Origin: Nocardioides panzhihuensis
GTDB lineage: Bacteria > Actinomycetota > Actinomycetes > Propionibacteriales > Nocardioidaceae
Assembly: GCF_013408335.1 (NCBI RefSeq)
Contig: NZ_JACBZR010000001.1
Span: forward strand, 1,674,001 to 1,738,000
Length of the DNA stretch: 64,000 bases
Direction of reading: 5' to 3'
The notes under the pieces were generated by a model, which did no database searches, was not told the DNA's origin, and saw only the letters and a list, made by a program, of their open reading frames with translations. This document shows, piece by piece, positions 34,223-43,019 of the stretch. Position 1 is the first letter of the stretch. Each line of letters begins with the position of its first letter. The position numbers were made by a program, and so were the translations under genes.

Positions 34223-35866
34223 GTGAGTCCTCGTCCGCGCGCGAGTCTGGGGCGAGTCCTCGACGATCTGGGCGACTCGTTGCTGGAGCTGCTGGCCGGC
34301 GACCCGGCCCACGAGGGCGATATCGGGGGAGTGGTCATCCACGACCCCGACGACGAGCCGGTCCATCCTGCCGGAGCGCTCGTCCTGGCCGTCGGGGTGC
34401 CGGCGGGCGACCTGCCCGGGCTCGTCCGGGAGGTCGGGCGCCGTGGGGCCGTCGGGCTGGTCGTACGCGCGCCGGTCGTGCTGACCAGCGACCTGTCGGC
34501 CGCGGTCGAAGACGCCCGGATCGCCCTGCTCGGGCTGCGTCGCGGGGCGACCTGGGCACAGCTGACCGCGCTGCTGCGCTCGCTGCTGGCCGAGGGTGAC
34601 ATCGGCCCGGCCGAGGCCGAGACCCTCGGCGGGCTGCCCTCGGGCGACCTCTTCGCGGTCGCCAACGCGATCGGCGCGCTGCTGGACGCACCGGTGACGA
34701 TCGAGGACCGCAGCTCCCGGGTGCTCGCCTTCTCCGGCCGTCAGGACGAGGCCGACGCCTCCCGGGTCGAGACGGTCATCGGCCGCCAGGTGCCCGAACG
34801 CTACGCCCGGATGCTCACCGAGCTCGGTGTCTTCCGCGAGCTCTACCGGGAGCACCGGCCCGTCGTCGTCGACCCGGCCCGGCTCGATGAGGACAGGATC
34901 AGCAAGCAGCGCGTCGCGATCGCCGTACGCGCCGGCGACGAGGTCCTCGGCTCCATCTGGGCCGCGATGGACGGCGAGGTCACGCCCGAGCGGAGCGCGG
35001 CGTTGCGCGATGCCGCCAGCCTGGTCGCTCTCCACATGCTGCGCGTGCGGGCCGGCGCCGATGTGCAGCGGCGGCTGCGTACGGATCTGGTCAGCTCGGT
35101 GCTCGAGGGCGGTGCCGGCGCCCGGGACGCGCTGGGCCGGCTGGGGCTCGCCGGGCGGCCGGTGGTGGTGCTCGCCCTGGCGCTGCGGCACGAGTCGTCG
35201 ACGGACCACGAGCCCGACCCGGGTGGCGCCAGCAGCCTCCAGCGCGCGGCAGACGCGCTCGCGGTGCATCTCTCGGCCGCCGTGCCGGCCTCGGCTGTCG
35301 CGGTCGTCGGCGGCGTCGCGTACGCCTTGGTCCCGCTGCCTGGCGACGGCGCCGAGCCCGAGGAGCGGGCGGCCCGGCTGGCCCGAGAGTTCTGCGAGCG
35401 CCTGGGCGCCCGGCTGCCGGTCGTCGTCGGCGTCGGTGGAGTCGCTGCGGACGTCAGCGCGATCGTCGCCTCGCGCGAGGCCGCCAACCGGGCGCTGCGG
35501 GTGCTCCGCGACGGCGTCGCCCCGGCGACCGCGTCTCGCTCGGTCGCCCGGCTCTCCGACGTCTACACCCAGTCGCTGCTCCTCGAGCTCCGCGACCTCG
35601 CGGCCGCCCGAGGCGAGCGCCCGGTCGGCCCGATCGCGCGGCTGCTCGACTACGACGAGCGCAACGACTCCGGCCTCGCCGAGACCCTGGACGCCTGGCT
35701 GGACGCCAACGGCGACGTACGCACCGCCGCCGCGGCCCTCTTCATCCATCCGAACACGCTGCGCTACCGGCTGCGCCGGCTCGAGCAGGTCAGCGGCCTG
35801 GATCTCTCCGATCCCGAGCAGCGTTTCGCGGCGATGCTGCAGCTGCGGATCCTGGCGCCGCGCTGA
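34223..35866 (+). CDS. PucR-family transcriptional regulator
   Basis: 547 aa with a GTG start. The N-terminal PucR-type sensory domain spans ~1-150, a GGDEF-like/CdaR middle domain ~280-430, and the C-terminal HTH_30 is at ~490-540: GDVRTAAAALFIHPNTLRYR, then LRRLEQVSGLDL. PucR proteins regulate purine, amino acid and D-amino-acid-related catabolism. Placed immediately after the D-amino acid operon and in the same direction, it is the likely regulator of that locus. Confidence 0.87.
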   Translation: MSPRPRASLGRVLDDLGDSLLELLAGDPAHEGDIGGVVIHDPDDEPVHPAGALVLAVGVPAGDLPGLVREVGRRGAVGLVVRAPVVLTSDLSAAVEDARIALLGLRRGATWAQLTALLRSLLAEGDIGPAEAETLGGLPSGDLFAVANAIGALLDAPVTIEDRSSRVLAFSGRQDEADASRVETVIGRQVPERYARMLTELGVFRELYREHRPVVVDPARLDEDRISKQRVAIAVRAGDEVLGSIWAAMDGEVTPERSAALRDAASLVALHMLRVRAGADVQRRLRTDLVSSVLEGGAGARDALGRLGLAGRPVVVLALALRHESSTDHEPDPGGASSLQRAADALAVHLSAAVPASAVAVVGGVAYALVPLPGDGAEPEERAARLAREFCERLGARLPVVVGVGGVAADVSAIVASREAANRALRVLRDGVAPATASRSVARLSDVYTQSLLLELRDLAAARGERPVGPIARLLDYDERNDSGLAETLDAWLDANGDVRTAAAALFIHPNTLRYRLRRLEQVSGLDLSDPEQRFAAMLQLRILAPR

Positions 35867-35884
35867 GCCGTCAGAGCCGATTGA

Positions 35885-35960
35885 GGTGGACGCTGAAACA
35901 ACCGGTGATCACAATGTCCCTGGCGTGGTCGACGATGTGCAGGAAGCCGTCCTCCGTCGA
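35885..35960 (-). pseudogene. Relic of an AMP-dependent ligase gene
   Basis: The minus strand reads EDGFLHIVDHARDIVITG, the hinge motif of ANL-family ligases. At DNA level 35902-35954 matches 17317-17369, in the acyl-CoA ligase gene, at about 48 of 53 bases. Nothing of the gene remains on either side, so this is a short leftover of a deleted or transferred copy. Confidence 0.7.
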
Positions 35961-35995
35961 GAAAACCGCGATCACCACGAGCTGGGAGAGATGCC

Positions 35996-36244
35996 ATGAC
36001 GCCGATGATCGGCCTGCCCGCCGGCGCCGAATGGGCGTACCTGATCGGTGGCATCATGCTGCTGGTTTGGTGCGCAATCACCGTGTGGTGGTTGATGATG
36101 TTGGTGCAGGCGCTCCGCACACCGGACAGCGTGTGGACCGCGGCCGGCCAGAGCAAGATCCTCTATGTCCTGCTGATGATCTTCCTGGGCTGGATCGGGG
36201 CGCTCCTCTACGTCTTCATCGCCCGGCCCGGGCTCCGTGCCTGA
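35996..36244 (+). CDS. Small two-helix membrane protein, PLDc_N-like
   Basis: 82 aa, with two hydrophobic helices (YLIGGIMLLVWCAITVWWLM and ILYVLLMIFLGWIGALLYVF) separated by a short loop, resembling PLDc_N (phospholipase D nuclease N-terminal) small proteins. Conserved W-x-G-A-L-x-Y is visible. Function unknown. GGGAGAG lies 6 nt before the ATG, in the remnant of the ligase relic region. Confidence 0.7.
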   Translation: MTPMIGLPAGAEWAYLIGGIMLLVWCAITVWWLMMLVQALRTPDSVWTAAGQSKILYVLLMIFLGWIGALLYVFIARPGLRA

Positions 36245-36247
36245 ACC

Positions 36248-37114
36248 TCACACGACCATCGCGACCACAGCCGCCGCTGCGAGGACCGTCGCTGCGACGC
36301 GTACCCTCCCGATCGGCTCACGCAGCACCAGTGCGGCGGAGAGCGCGACCCAGATCAGGCTCGAGCTGCGTACCGCCGCCACCAGCGACACCGGCGCGTG
36401 CAGGGTGGCGTAGAGGGCGAGGACGTACGAGGTGGGGATCAGCACCGCGAGCGCTGCCACCGTCCGCGCATGGATCCTGAGCTGGCGCAGCCCCTCGGCG
36501 TACCTCCCGCGCACGATCACGCTCCACAGCACCACCTGGATCACTGTGCCGACGGCGTAGTAGGCGATCGGATCGAGGCCGCGCTCCACGACCACCCAAC
36601 CGTCATAGGTCGTGTACGCCGCGATGGAGACGGCGATGCCGGCCGACCACAACAGCGGTTTCGCCTGCAGTGAGCCTCGGGTGCGGACGGTCTCGAACAG
36701 CAGCGCCCCGACCGCCGCCGCCATCAGGAGTACGCCGCCCCACTGGGCCCAGCTCAGCCACTGCCCGAGCACCACCATGCCGGTGAGCGCCACCACCACC
36801 GGCGCGAGACCGCGGGAGAGCGGATAGATCTGGCTGACGTCGAAGTCCTGGTAGGCCACCTGGACCAGACACATGGTCAGCGCGTGCATCGCGGTGCTGC
36901 CGAGCGAGAGCAGGAGGAGCTCCCACGACACCGCGATGCCGTGGCCGCGCACGACCATCACCGGCGCAGTGACCGTGACGACCAAGCAGAACTCGACGAT
37001 CGCGACCGCCCACAGAGCCGGCCGTCCCGCGGGCGCGATGGTCTTCGACGCCGTGTTCCAGGCAGCGTGGGCGAACGCCGATCCCAGCGCGAGAACGACT
37101 CCGAGCAGCAGCAT
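36248..37114 (-). CDS. EamA/DMT-family transporter
   Basis: 288 aa, with ten predicted membrane helices in two EamA repeats: first LGVVLALGSAFAHAAWN to FETVRTRG, second from KPLLWSAGIAVSIAAYT to the C-terminus VAATVLAAAAVVAMVV. Motif YPLSRGLAPVVVALTGMVVL is typical. It exports small metabolites or amino acids; the substrate cannot be told. ATG 37114 starts directly at the first helix. Confidence 0.85.
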   Translation of the reverse strand: MLLLGVVLALGSAFAHAAWNTASKTIAPAGRPALWAVAIVEFCLVVTVTAPVMVVRGHGIAVSWELLLLSLGSTAMHALTMCLVQVAYQDFDVSQIYPLSRGLAPVVVALTGMVVLGQWLSWAQWGGVLLMAAAVGALLFETVRTRGSLQAKPLLWSAGIAVSIAAYTTYDGWVVVERGLDPIAYYAVGTVIQVVLWSVIVRGRYAEGLRQLRIHARTVAALAVLIPTSYVLALYATLHAPVSLVAAVRSSSLIWVALSAALVLREPIGRVRVAATVLAAAAVVAMVV

Positions 37115-37201
37115 TCGGGGGAGCCTACGGCGTCCCTCCGCACTCGCTTGCCGGACCACTAGGGTGGGCCATCCGAACCCACAACCCAGAGGAACTCTGT
37201 G

Positions 37202-37774
37202 ATGGACCCCGTCGACCTTGCCCTGATGCTGCTCCGTCTTGCCGTGGGCGGCACGATGATCGCTCACGGCGTCAACCACTGGCGCGGAGGCGGCAAGATC
37301 GCCGGTACCGCCGGCTGGTTCGAGAGCCTCGGCCTGCGCCACGGCACCCTGCAGGCGTGGGCGAGCGTGGTGACCGAGATCGGTGCCGGAGTGCTCCTGA
37401 TCCTGGGCCTCATCACGCCGCTGGCTGCCGCCGGTGTCGTCGGGGTGATGCTCGTCGCCGCGCTGCTGGCGCACCGGCCGAACGGCTTCTTCATCTTCAA
37501 GGAGGGCTGGGAGTACGTGATGATCCTGGCCGTCGTCGCGGTCGTCATCGGCGTCACCGGCCCCGGGACGATCTCGCTCGACTCGGCCCTCGGCATCGTC
37601 TACGACGGCTGGATCGGCGGAGCGGTGGCGCTCGGCGGCGGTGTGCTCGGCACGGCCCTCCTGCTCGCTGCGTTCTGGCGCCCGCAGCGTCAGGGCGCTG
37701 TCGCGGAGGACTCGTCGGCGGAGGAGCCGTCGCCTGAGGAGTCGTCGCCTGAGGAGTCGTCGCCGGAGGCCTGA
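37202..37774 (+). CDS. DoxX-family membrane protein with acidic repeat tail
   Basis: 190 aa. Four helices: LLRLAVGGTMIAHGVNHW, IGAGVLLILGLITPLAAAGVV, YVMILAVVAVVIGVTG and GGGVLGTALLLAAFW, matching DoxX/DoxD. The C-terminal ~20 residues are an acidic SSPEE-type repeat, encoded by 15-bp tandem repeats (GAGGAGTCGTCGCCT). DoxX proteins are linked to thiol/redox stress or quinone systems. Start at ATG 37202; GTG 37199 is equally in frame. Confidence 0.8.
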   Translation: MDPVDLALMLLRLAVGGTMIAHGVNHWRGGGKIAGTAGWFESLGLRHGTLQAWASVVTEIGAGVLLILGLITPLAAAGVVGVMLVAALLAHRPNGFFIFKEGWEYVMILAVVAVVIGVTGPGTISLDSALGIVYDGWIGGAVALGGGVLGTALLLAAFWRPQRQGAVAEDSSAEEPSPEESSPEESSPEA

Positions 37775-37778
37775 GACC

Positions 37779-37804
37779 GCTGCGACCAAAGTCGAGCTCG
37801 CAGC
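37779..37804 (+). terminator. Possible terminator after the DoxX gene
   Basis: GCTGCGA (37779-37785) pairs perfectly with TCGCAGC (37798-37804) around a 12-nt loop, 5 bp after the DoxX stop. No U tract. Confidence 0.4.
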
Positions 37805-37851
37805 GACCGAAGGTCGATGTGGCCGGGCGGACGGGCTCATAGCCTGGACCC

Positions 37852-39330
37852 ATGAGCTACCAACGGCTGGGCCCGGCCGGACTGCTGGTCGCGGCGCTCG
37901 CCCTGATCGGTCTGGGCGTCGTCGGCCCGTCGACGTCGGACGGCGGGCTCCGGATCCCGCCCGGCGTGCCGATCCTGCTGGTCGGCGCGGCGGCCGCCTG
38001 GTGGCTGCGCGGCGCTGCCGGTGCCATCCTCGGGCTGGTGGCCGCGGCCGTGGTGACGATCGCTTCCGTCGGCGCCGGCATCGGGCCGGATCTGATCGGT
38101 GACCGCGGACTGCCGGTCGCCGTCGCACGCTGGGTCCAGGTGGTGGGGCTGGTTGCCGCGGCGTACCCCTTGGGTCGACGGTTGGCGACACGGCGCTCGC
38201 GCGCGGGGACGGCAGGTGAAGGCGCTCGACGCGATCGCGGCAAGGTGCTCCAGATCGGGGGCCTGCTGGTGCTGTGCGGGGTCGGGGCCGAGCTGTTGGC
38301 GGCGTACGGGGACAGCACCGGCGATCCCGGCGGGATCGCCTTCGCGCTGGTTTTCTTCGGCGCCCTCTATGGAGCACCCGCGTTGCTCGCCCGGGAGCTG
38401 GCCCGACGCCTCGGCTGGGGCTGGCCGAGCCTGTTGCTGGTCTTCGCAGCGTTGGGTACGGCCCAGGCCGGCCTCATCGACCAGTCGCTGTTCAGCGCCG
38501 ACTACGGCGGCTATGAGGGCTGGGAGGAGAACCGGGAGCCGACCCTGATCCCGTCGCTGGGACTCAGCGGCTACAACGCCTACTCCTTCATCGTCGGACA
38601 CGTGATCTTCAGCTTCGCCGCGCCGGTGGCGTTGGCCGAGGCATGGGCCCCCGCTCGAGCTCGGAAGCCCTGGCTGGGCCCGATCGGCACAGTCCTGGCC
38701 GCAGTCGCCTATGTCATCGCCGCGGCGCTGATCGTGACCGACCCGGAGTCACGCTCGGGAAGCCCGACCCAGCTGCTCGTCACCGCGGGAATCGTCGCAG
38801 CCATGCTGCTCGGCGCCGCCCTCGTCGGCCGGAGTCGGCACCTGGACCACGCCCGACCCGATGCGCGTGGACCCGCCGTCTGGCAGGTCCTCGGCGTCTC
38901 GCTGATCTTCGCGCTCGTCCCCGAGCTGCTGCCCGCGAACTGGCTCGGCGTAGCCCTGGCAGGCGCGATGACGGCGACGCTCGGGACCCTCGTTCTCCTG
39001 GCCTCCCGCACGGGAGCATGGACGATCCGCCACACCGCAGCGGTCGGGGTCGCCTACCTGCTCGTGCGGGGCCTGCTGGCGTTCACGTACTTCCCGCTCA
39101 TCGGCGACGTCGAGGCAGGACCGAAGTACGCGCACAACGTGGTCATGCTCCTCATCGTCGTCCTCGCCGCCTGGTTCGCGCTGCGCAGGCGCGACTGTGT
39201 TGGTCTCGACACGCCTCCGCCCAGCGGCTCCGGCGGCTCGACCAGCGAGGGATGGGGTCTCGGCAAGCTCGACCACCGGAAGCAGCTCAGCGCCGAGAGC
39301 GCATCCCGAGCCGCGCAGTCTCCCCAGTAG
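37852..39330 (+). CDS. Multi-pass membrane protein of unknown function
   Basis: 492 aa with about 12 hydrophobic segments. The second half shows [20 protein letters not shown], then [20 protein letters not shown] and [25 protein letters not shown] do not recognise the family. The last ~45 residues (from [15 protein letters not shown]) are encoded by a copy of the dispersed GGTCTCGAC repeat (39194-39280), so the original C-terminus was probably shorter. The 3' end overlaps the convergent nhaA by 44 bp. Confidence 0.65.
   Translation: MSYQRLGPAGLLVAALALIGLGVVGPSTSDGGLRIPPGVPILLVGAAAAWWLRGAAGAILGLVAAAVVTIASVGAGIGPDLIGDRGLPVAVARWVQVVGLVAAAYPLGRRLATRRSRAGTAGEGARRDRGKVLQIGGLLVLCGVGAELLAAYGDSTGDPGGIAFALVFFGALYGAPALLARELARRLGWGWPSLLLVFAALGTAQAGLIDQSLFSADYGGYEGWEENREPTLIPSLGLSGYNAYSFIVGHVIFSFAAPVALAEAWAPARARKPWLGPIGTVLAAVAYVIAAALIVTDPESRSGSPTQLLVTAGIVAAMLLGAALVGRSRHLDHARPDARGPAVWQVLGVSLIFALVPELLPANWLGVALAGAMTATLGTLVLLASRTGAWTIRHTAAVGVAYLLVRGLLAFTYFPLIGDVEAGPKYAHNVVMLLIVVLAAWFALRRRDCVGLDTPPPSGSGGSTSEGWGLGKLDHRKQLSAESASRAAQSPQ
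39194..39280. repeat. Dispersed GGTCTCGAC repeat forming a gene's 3' end
   Basis: 39194-39247 matches 12906-12959 with a single difference over 54 bp, and is followed by a second unit GGTCTCGGCAAGCTCGACCA (39257-39276). It supplies the C-terminal codons of the 492-aa membrane protein. Confidence 0.85.
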
Positions 39331-41170
39331 CCGCCCGCTCGAGCGTAGCGATGAGGGTGCGAGCGTCGTAACGCCCCTCATGCCGATGAGGCCCGATGAA
39401 GAACGTCGGGGTGCCGCGGGCGCCGCTGGCCTCGGCGGAGGCCATGTCGTCGCGGACGTGCTCGGCGAGCTCGGGGTCCTCCAGGTCGCGGAGGAACTGC
39501 TCGACGTCGAGCCCGAGAACAGCGGCATAGCCGGCCAGGTCCTGGAGCTCGAGCTGGTTCTGGTTGGCGAAGAGGTGCAGGTGCATCTCCCAGAACTTGC
39601 CCTGTCGCGCGGCGGCCTCGGCGGCGACGGCGGCCAGCTCGGCGTGCGGATGCTGGGGGAGGGGGAGGTGGCGTACGACGTAGCGGATCCGAGGGCCGAA
39701 GTAGTCGCGGACCTCGTTGGCGGTGCCGGTGGCACGGGCGCAGAAGGGGCACTCGTAATCGAGATACTCGATCAGGGTGACCTCGGCGTCCTCGTCGCCG
39801 TAGATGTGGTCGCGCTCCGGGTCGATCGGTGGCGAGAGCACCTTGGGCAGGGCCGCGTCGCGCTGGCCGAGGAAGCGCGCGGAGAGCTGGAAGATCAGCC
39901 AGCCGAGCGCCGAGGCGATCACGACGGAGATGAGTACACCGACGATCGCGTCGCGCTGCAGGGTCTCGGAGTCGAAGGCGAGAGTGATGATCAGCAGCGA
40001 GACGGTGAAACCGATCCCCGACAGCGCGGCGCCGCCGAGGACGTGACCGCCGCCGACCCCCTGCGGCAGCCGGCCGAGCCCCATCCGAGTAGCGGCCAGG
40101 GCTCCGGCGCCGATCCCCAGCGTCTTGCCCAGCACCAGGCCGGCGACGACGCCCCAGGTCACCGGTGAGCTGAGTGCTTCCCCGAGCACGCCGTTGCGCA
40201 GGTCGACGCCGGCGTTGGCGAGCGCGAAGACGGGCACGATGAGGTAGCTCGTCGGTATGTGCAGCGTCTCCTGGAGCCGCTCGTTGACCGAGATCGTGCG
40301 GGTCAGCTGGTCGCGGGTCTCGCGCTGCAGCGTGGGCAACGGCGACTGCCGGAACGCCCGGAACCGCGAGGTCGCGACCTCCATCTGCGCCCGGGTCGGC
40401 TCCGCGGCCGGCACCAGCAGACCGGCCAGCATCCCCGCGATCGAGGCGTGCAGGCCGGCCCCGAGAGTGGCCACCCAGGCGATCAGGACGAGCAGTACGT
40501 AGGGCCCGGCCCGCCACACCTTCACCCGGTCGAGCACGAAGATCCCGACCAGCGCCAGTCCGGCCACCAGGAGCGGTCCGATCCGGAGGTTCTCGGTGTA
40601 GGCGACCCCGATCACGCTCACCGCGACGATGTCGTCGATGACGGTCAGCGTGAGCAGGAAGATGCGCAGCTGGGTCGAGACGGACGGTCCGACCAGCGCG
40701 AGCATGCCGAGCAGGAAGGCGGTGTCGGTGCCGATCACGATGCCCCACCCGCGGGCCGCCTCGCCGGAGGGGTTGAGCATCAGGTAGATCATCGCGGGCA
40801 GGAGCAGCCCGCCGGCACCGGCGACCAGCGGCACCACCATGCGACGACGGTCGGTGAGCTCGCCGACGGCGAGCTCGCGGCGTACCTCCAGGCCGATGAC
40901 GAAGAAGAAGACCACCATCAGCCCGTCGTTGACCCAGTGGTGCAGGTCCATCGAGAGCCCGATGTCGCCGAACCGGACCGAGAGCACCGTCTCCCACAGG
41001 TGCTCGTAGCCGTGCGACCACGCCGAGTTGGCCCAGGCCAGCGCCAGCAGCGAGGCGACCACCAGCAGCGCCGCGCTCGTCGACTCCAGGTGCATGAAGT
41101 GGCGCAGCGTGGTGCCGAGCTGCCCGGTCAGGTCCGCGTCGCGACGACCGCGCGTCTGCTCATCTCCCAC
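39287..41170 (-). CDS. nhaA: NhaA Na+/H+ antiporter fused to a DsbA-like thioredoxin domain
   Basis: 627 aa. Residues ~20-425 are Nha[46 protein letters not shown], and the essential Asp pair D179/D180 in TVIDDIVAV. Residues ~440-620 are a DsbA-type thioredoxin fold with active site C474-P-F-C477 ([13 protein letters not shown]) and cis-Pro region GTPTFFIG. The antiporter sets Na+/pH balance; the cytoplasmic or periplasmic side of the thioredoxin part and its partner are unknown. Such fusions occur in actinobacteria. Confidence 0.92.
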   Translation of the reverse strand: MGDEQTRGRRDADLTGQLGTTLRHFMHLESTSAALLVVASLLALAWANSAWSHGYEHLWETVLSVRFGDIGLSMDLHHWVNDGLMVVFFFVIGLEVRRELAVGELTDRRRMVVPLVAGAGGLLLPAMIYLMLNPSGEAARGWGIVIGTDTAFLLGMLALVGPSVSTQLRIFLLTLTVIDDIVAVSVIGVAYTENLRIGPLLVAGLALVGIFVLDRVKVWRAGPYVLLVLIAWVATLGAGLHASIAGMLAGLLVPAAEPTRAQMEVATSRFRAFRQSPLPTLQRETRDQLTRTISVNERLQETLHIPTSYLIVPVFALANAGVDLRNGVLGEALSSPVTWGVVAGLVLGKTLGIGAGALAATRMGLGRLPQGVGGGHVLGGAALSGIGFTVSLLIITLAFDSETLQRDAIVGVLISVVIASALGWLIFQLSARFLGQRDAALPKVLSPPIDPERDHIYGDEDAEVTLIEYLDYECPFCARATGTANEVRDYFGPRIRYVVRHLPLPQHPHAELAAVAAEAAARQGKFWEMHLHLFANQNQLELQDLAGYAAVLGLDVEQFLRDLEDPELAEHVRDDMASAEASGARGTPTFFIGPHRHEGRYDARTLIATLERAATGETARLGMRSRR

Positions 41171-41228
41171 AGGGACAAGCCTAGGCTGCCCGCGCGTCGC
41201 TCAGCGCGAGTGTCCGCGCTGAGCGTCC

Positions 41229-41888
41229 CTCAGCGCCGGACGGCGACCAGGCCGCTGAGCGTGCCCTGGAGGAGGGTGCCGTCGGGGAGGATCGTGCCGA
41301 CCATCTGCAGGGTGTTGGCCAGCGGGCCGACGCCGCGTAGCCCGGTCCGACCGTGGTGACCGCGTCATCCGCCGGGAGGTTCAGCGGCACCTTGCGCTCC
41401 ACGTCGATCGACCAGCCGAACCATGACTTGGAGTGAGCCAGCCAGAGCAGCGAGCCGGAGCCGTCGACGGTGACGAGCCGCGACTCGTCGTCGATGTAGG
41501 CGTAGACGCCGCCGAGCAGGGACCCGGCGGAGAGATGGTGCCGGGCTACGGGTAGGAGCGTGGTCGGATCGAGGAGGTAGAGCCTGGGTGCCCGGTCGAT
41601 GTACTCGGTGCACAGCGCCTGCACCATCCCGTCGGCACCGCTGAGGATCGTCGGGCACACCGCGGGCAACGCCACCGGTTGTGCGGGGGAGGTGCGAGCC
41701 CCGGGCCCTGCGAACGGGGTCGTGTCGGAGGCGCCGGCGTCTCCGTGCATGTTCCAGGTGCCGTCGGGACCGGCGTACGGGTTCGGTGGCATCGCTGCGC
41801 CGGCTGCCGAGCCTGCCGTTGCGAAAGGAGCGGCGACGCCGGCCGCGAGGGCCAACAGGGCGGTGGCGACTGCGCTCCAGCGAACCAT
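41229..41888 (-). pseudogene. Decayed secreted protein gene (internal deletion with frame change)
   Basis: A signal peptide (WSAVATALLALAAGVAAPFA) and ~150 residues of a secreted beta-structured protein (VYAYIDDESRLVTVDGSGSLLWLA) are followed at ~41350 by nonsense. The next frame then reads GVGPLANTLQMVGTILPDG, TLLQGTLSGLVAVRR and stops at 41229. Both parts look like one gene family with the middle missing. If translated as is, the frame continues to 41181 with a meaningless Arg/Ser-rich tail. Confidence 0.6.
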
Positions 41889-42235
41889 GGGGAGGATCTA
41901 AGCACGAGCAAATCGAGCGCGTGGCTGGATCATCAAGTGGCGGTCGCCACAGGCGTTACACGAGTTTCCAACAGATGCGTGACCTGTCATCCACAACGTC
42001 GTTAGCCCATTCGACGGCAGGTGGAAACCGGACGGAAGCGCAGAATCACGTGGCGTGACCCGGTCACCGAGCCGTGCATGGGGGCTTCTGATGCATGCGA
42101 ATGGGTACTGACGTACGCAAACACGCACATCCTGGACATAGCCCACTCTAGCTATGCCCAATAGGTCCTATTGCTCATAATTTGTAGAGGATAAAGTCCT
42201 TTCAAGTCTTCCTTGAAAGTCCGGAGAAGAGTTAG
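41889..42235. other. 347-bp intergenic region with palindromes upstream of tetR
   Basis: No gene seen. AT content rises sharply near 42110-42210. It contains CATAGC/GCTATG (42137-42156), CAATAGG-T-CCTATTG (42159-42173) and CTTTCAAG-TCTTC-CTTGAAAG (42199-42219), i.e. promoter and operators of the TetR gene that follows. Confidence 0.7.
42159..42219 (+). promoter_or_regulatory. Two perfect palindromes before tetR
   Basis: CAATAGGTCCTATTG (15 bp, 42159-42173) and CTTTCAAG/CTTGAAAG (42199-42219, 5-nt spacer) lie 62 and 16 bp upstream of the ATG at 42236. The second overlaps the expected transcription start/leader. They suggest autoregulation; no divergent gene needs them. Confidence 0.6.
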
Positions 42236-42958
42236 ATGGGCAACATGACAACTAGGCGCTCTCGGCCCGGCCGCCCTAGGCATGTTCCCGACTCAGGTAC
42301 GACCTCACCGCGCGACCAGATCCTGGACGCAGCCTCAAAGCTGTTCGTCTCCCAGGGTTTCGCGGCGACGTCTACCCGCGAGATCGCCGACGTGGTCGGC
42401 ATCCGCCAAGCATCGCTCTACTACCACTTCGCGGGGAAGGACGAGATCCTCGGCGAGCTGCTTCGCCGGTCGGTCCGGCCGACCACGGAGAAGGTGGAGA
42501 AGATCCTGAATCGCGTGCCACCGCTCGACTTCGAGACCGCGCTCTATCTGCTGGTCCTCGTCGACGTACGCACTCTGGCTGACGTGCCGCACAACGTCGG
42601 CATGCTCTACCAGCTGCCCGACGTGGCCAAGTGCGAGGTCTACGACGAGTTCCGCAACGAGCACGCCGAGCTGGCCGCGCACTACGCGGACCTGGCCAGC
42701 GAGGTCGCCTCGACGACGGTGCGCTCGACGGTCAGTCGCAAGCAGCTGGGTGACCTGCTGATCCAGCAGGTCGAGGGCGTGATCAACATGCGCACCGAGG
42801 AGCCCGGTCGGCGGATCCCGTGCCGCGAGGCGTGGGCGATCGCCGCCACCTGCCTGCGGATCTGCGGCGTGCCGCAGGAGCGGATCGACGCCGCGTCCCC
42901 GATCGCGATCGAGCTGCTCCCGCAGTTCATGGACGAGCAGGTCGCCGAGTCCGCCTGA
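42236..42958 (+). CDS. TetR-family regulator
   Basis: 240 aa. HTH at ~25-70: QILDAASKLFVSQGFAATST, REIADVVGIRQASLYYHFAGKDEI. The C-terminal domain (ALYLLVLVDVRTLADVPHNV) is that of TetR regulators of hydrolases/amino-acid-type degradation. GGAGAAGAG precedes the ATG. Its stop codon is inside a 10-bp tandem repeat. Targets unknown; the neighbours downstream are a VOC protein and, convergently, an imine-reductase-like gene. Confidence 0.85.
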   Translation: MGNMTTRRSRPGRPRHVPDSGTTSPRDQILDAASKLFVSQGFAATSTREIADVVGIRQASLYYHFAGKDEILGELLRRSVRPTTEKVEKILNRVPPLDFETALYLLVLVDVRTLADVPHNVGMLYQLPDVAKCEVYDEFRNEHAELAAHYADLASEVASTTVRSTVSRKQLGDLLIQQVEGVINMRTEEPGRRIPCREAWAIAATCLRICGVPQERIDAASPIAIELLPQFMDEQVAESA

Positions 42959-42977
42959 GTCCGCCTGAGTTCGCCTG
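42948..42977 (+). repeat. Three 10-bp tandem repeats at a stop codon
   Basis: GAGTCCGCCT, GAGTCCGCCT, GAGTTCGCCT in tandem; the TGA of tetR falls at the first junction and a further TGA in frame with other copies follows. Slippage here would change the C-terminus by a few residues. Confidence 0.8.
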
Positions 42978-43019
42978 AAACCGGTGGACTCGAGTGTGCC
43001 CGTAGGCTTCGATGGCCGC

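Noticed and set aside
39287..41170. Frameshift or assembly join creating the NhaA-DsbA protein
   Set aside because: The frame is continuous with a proper linker, both domains are complete, and this fusion type is known in actinobacteria.
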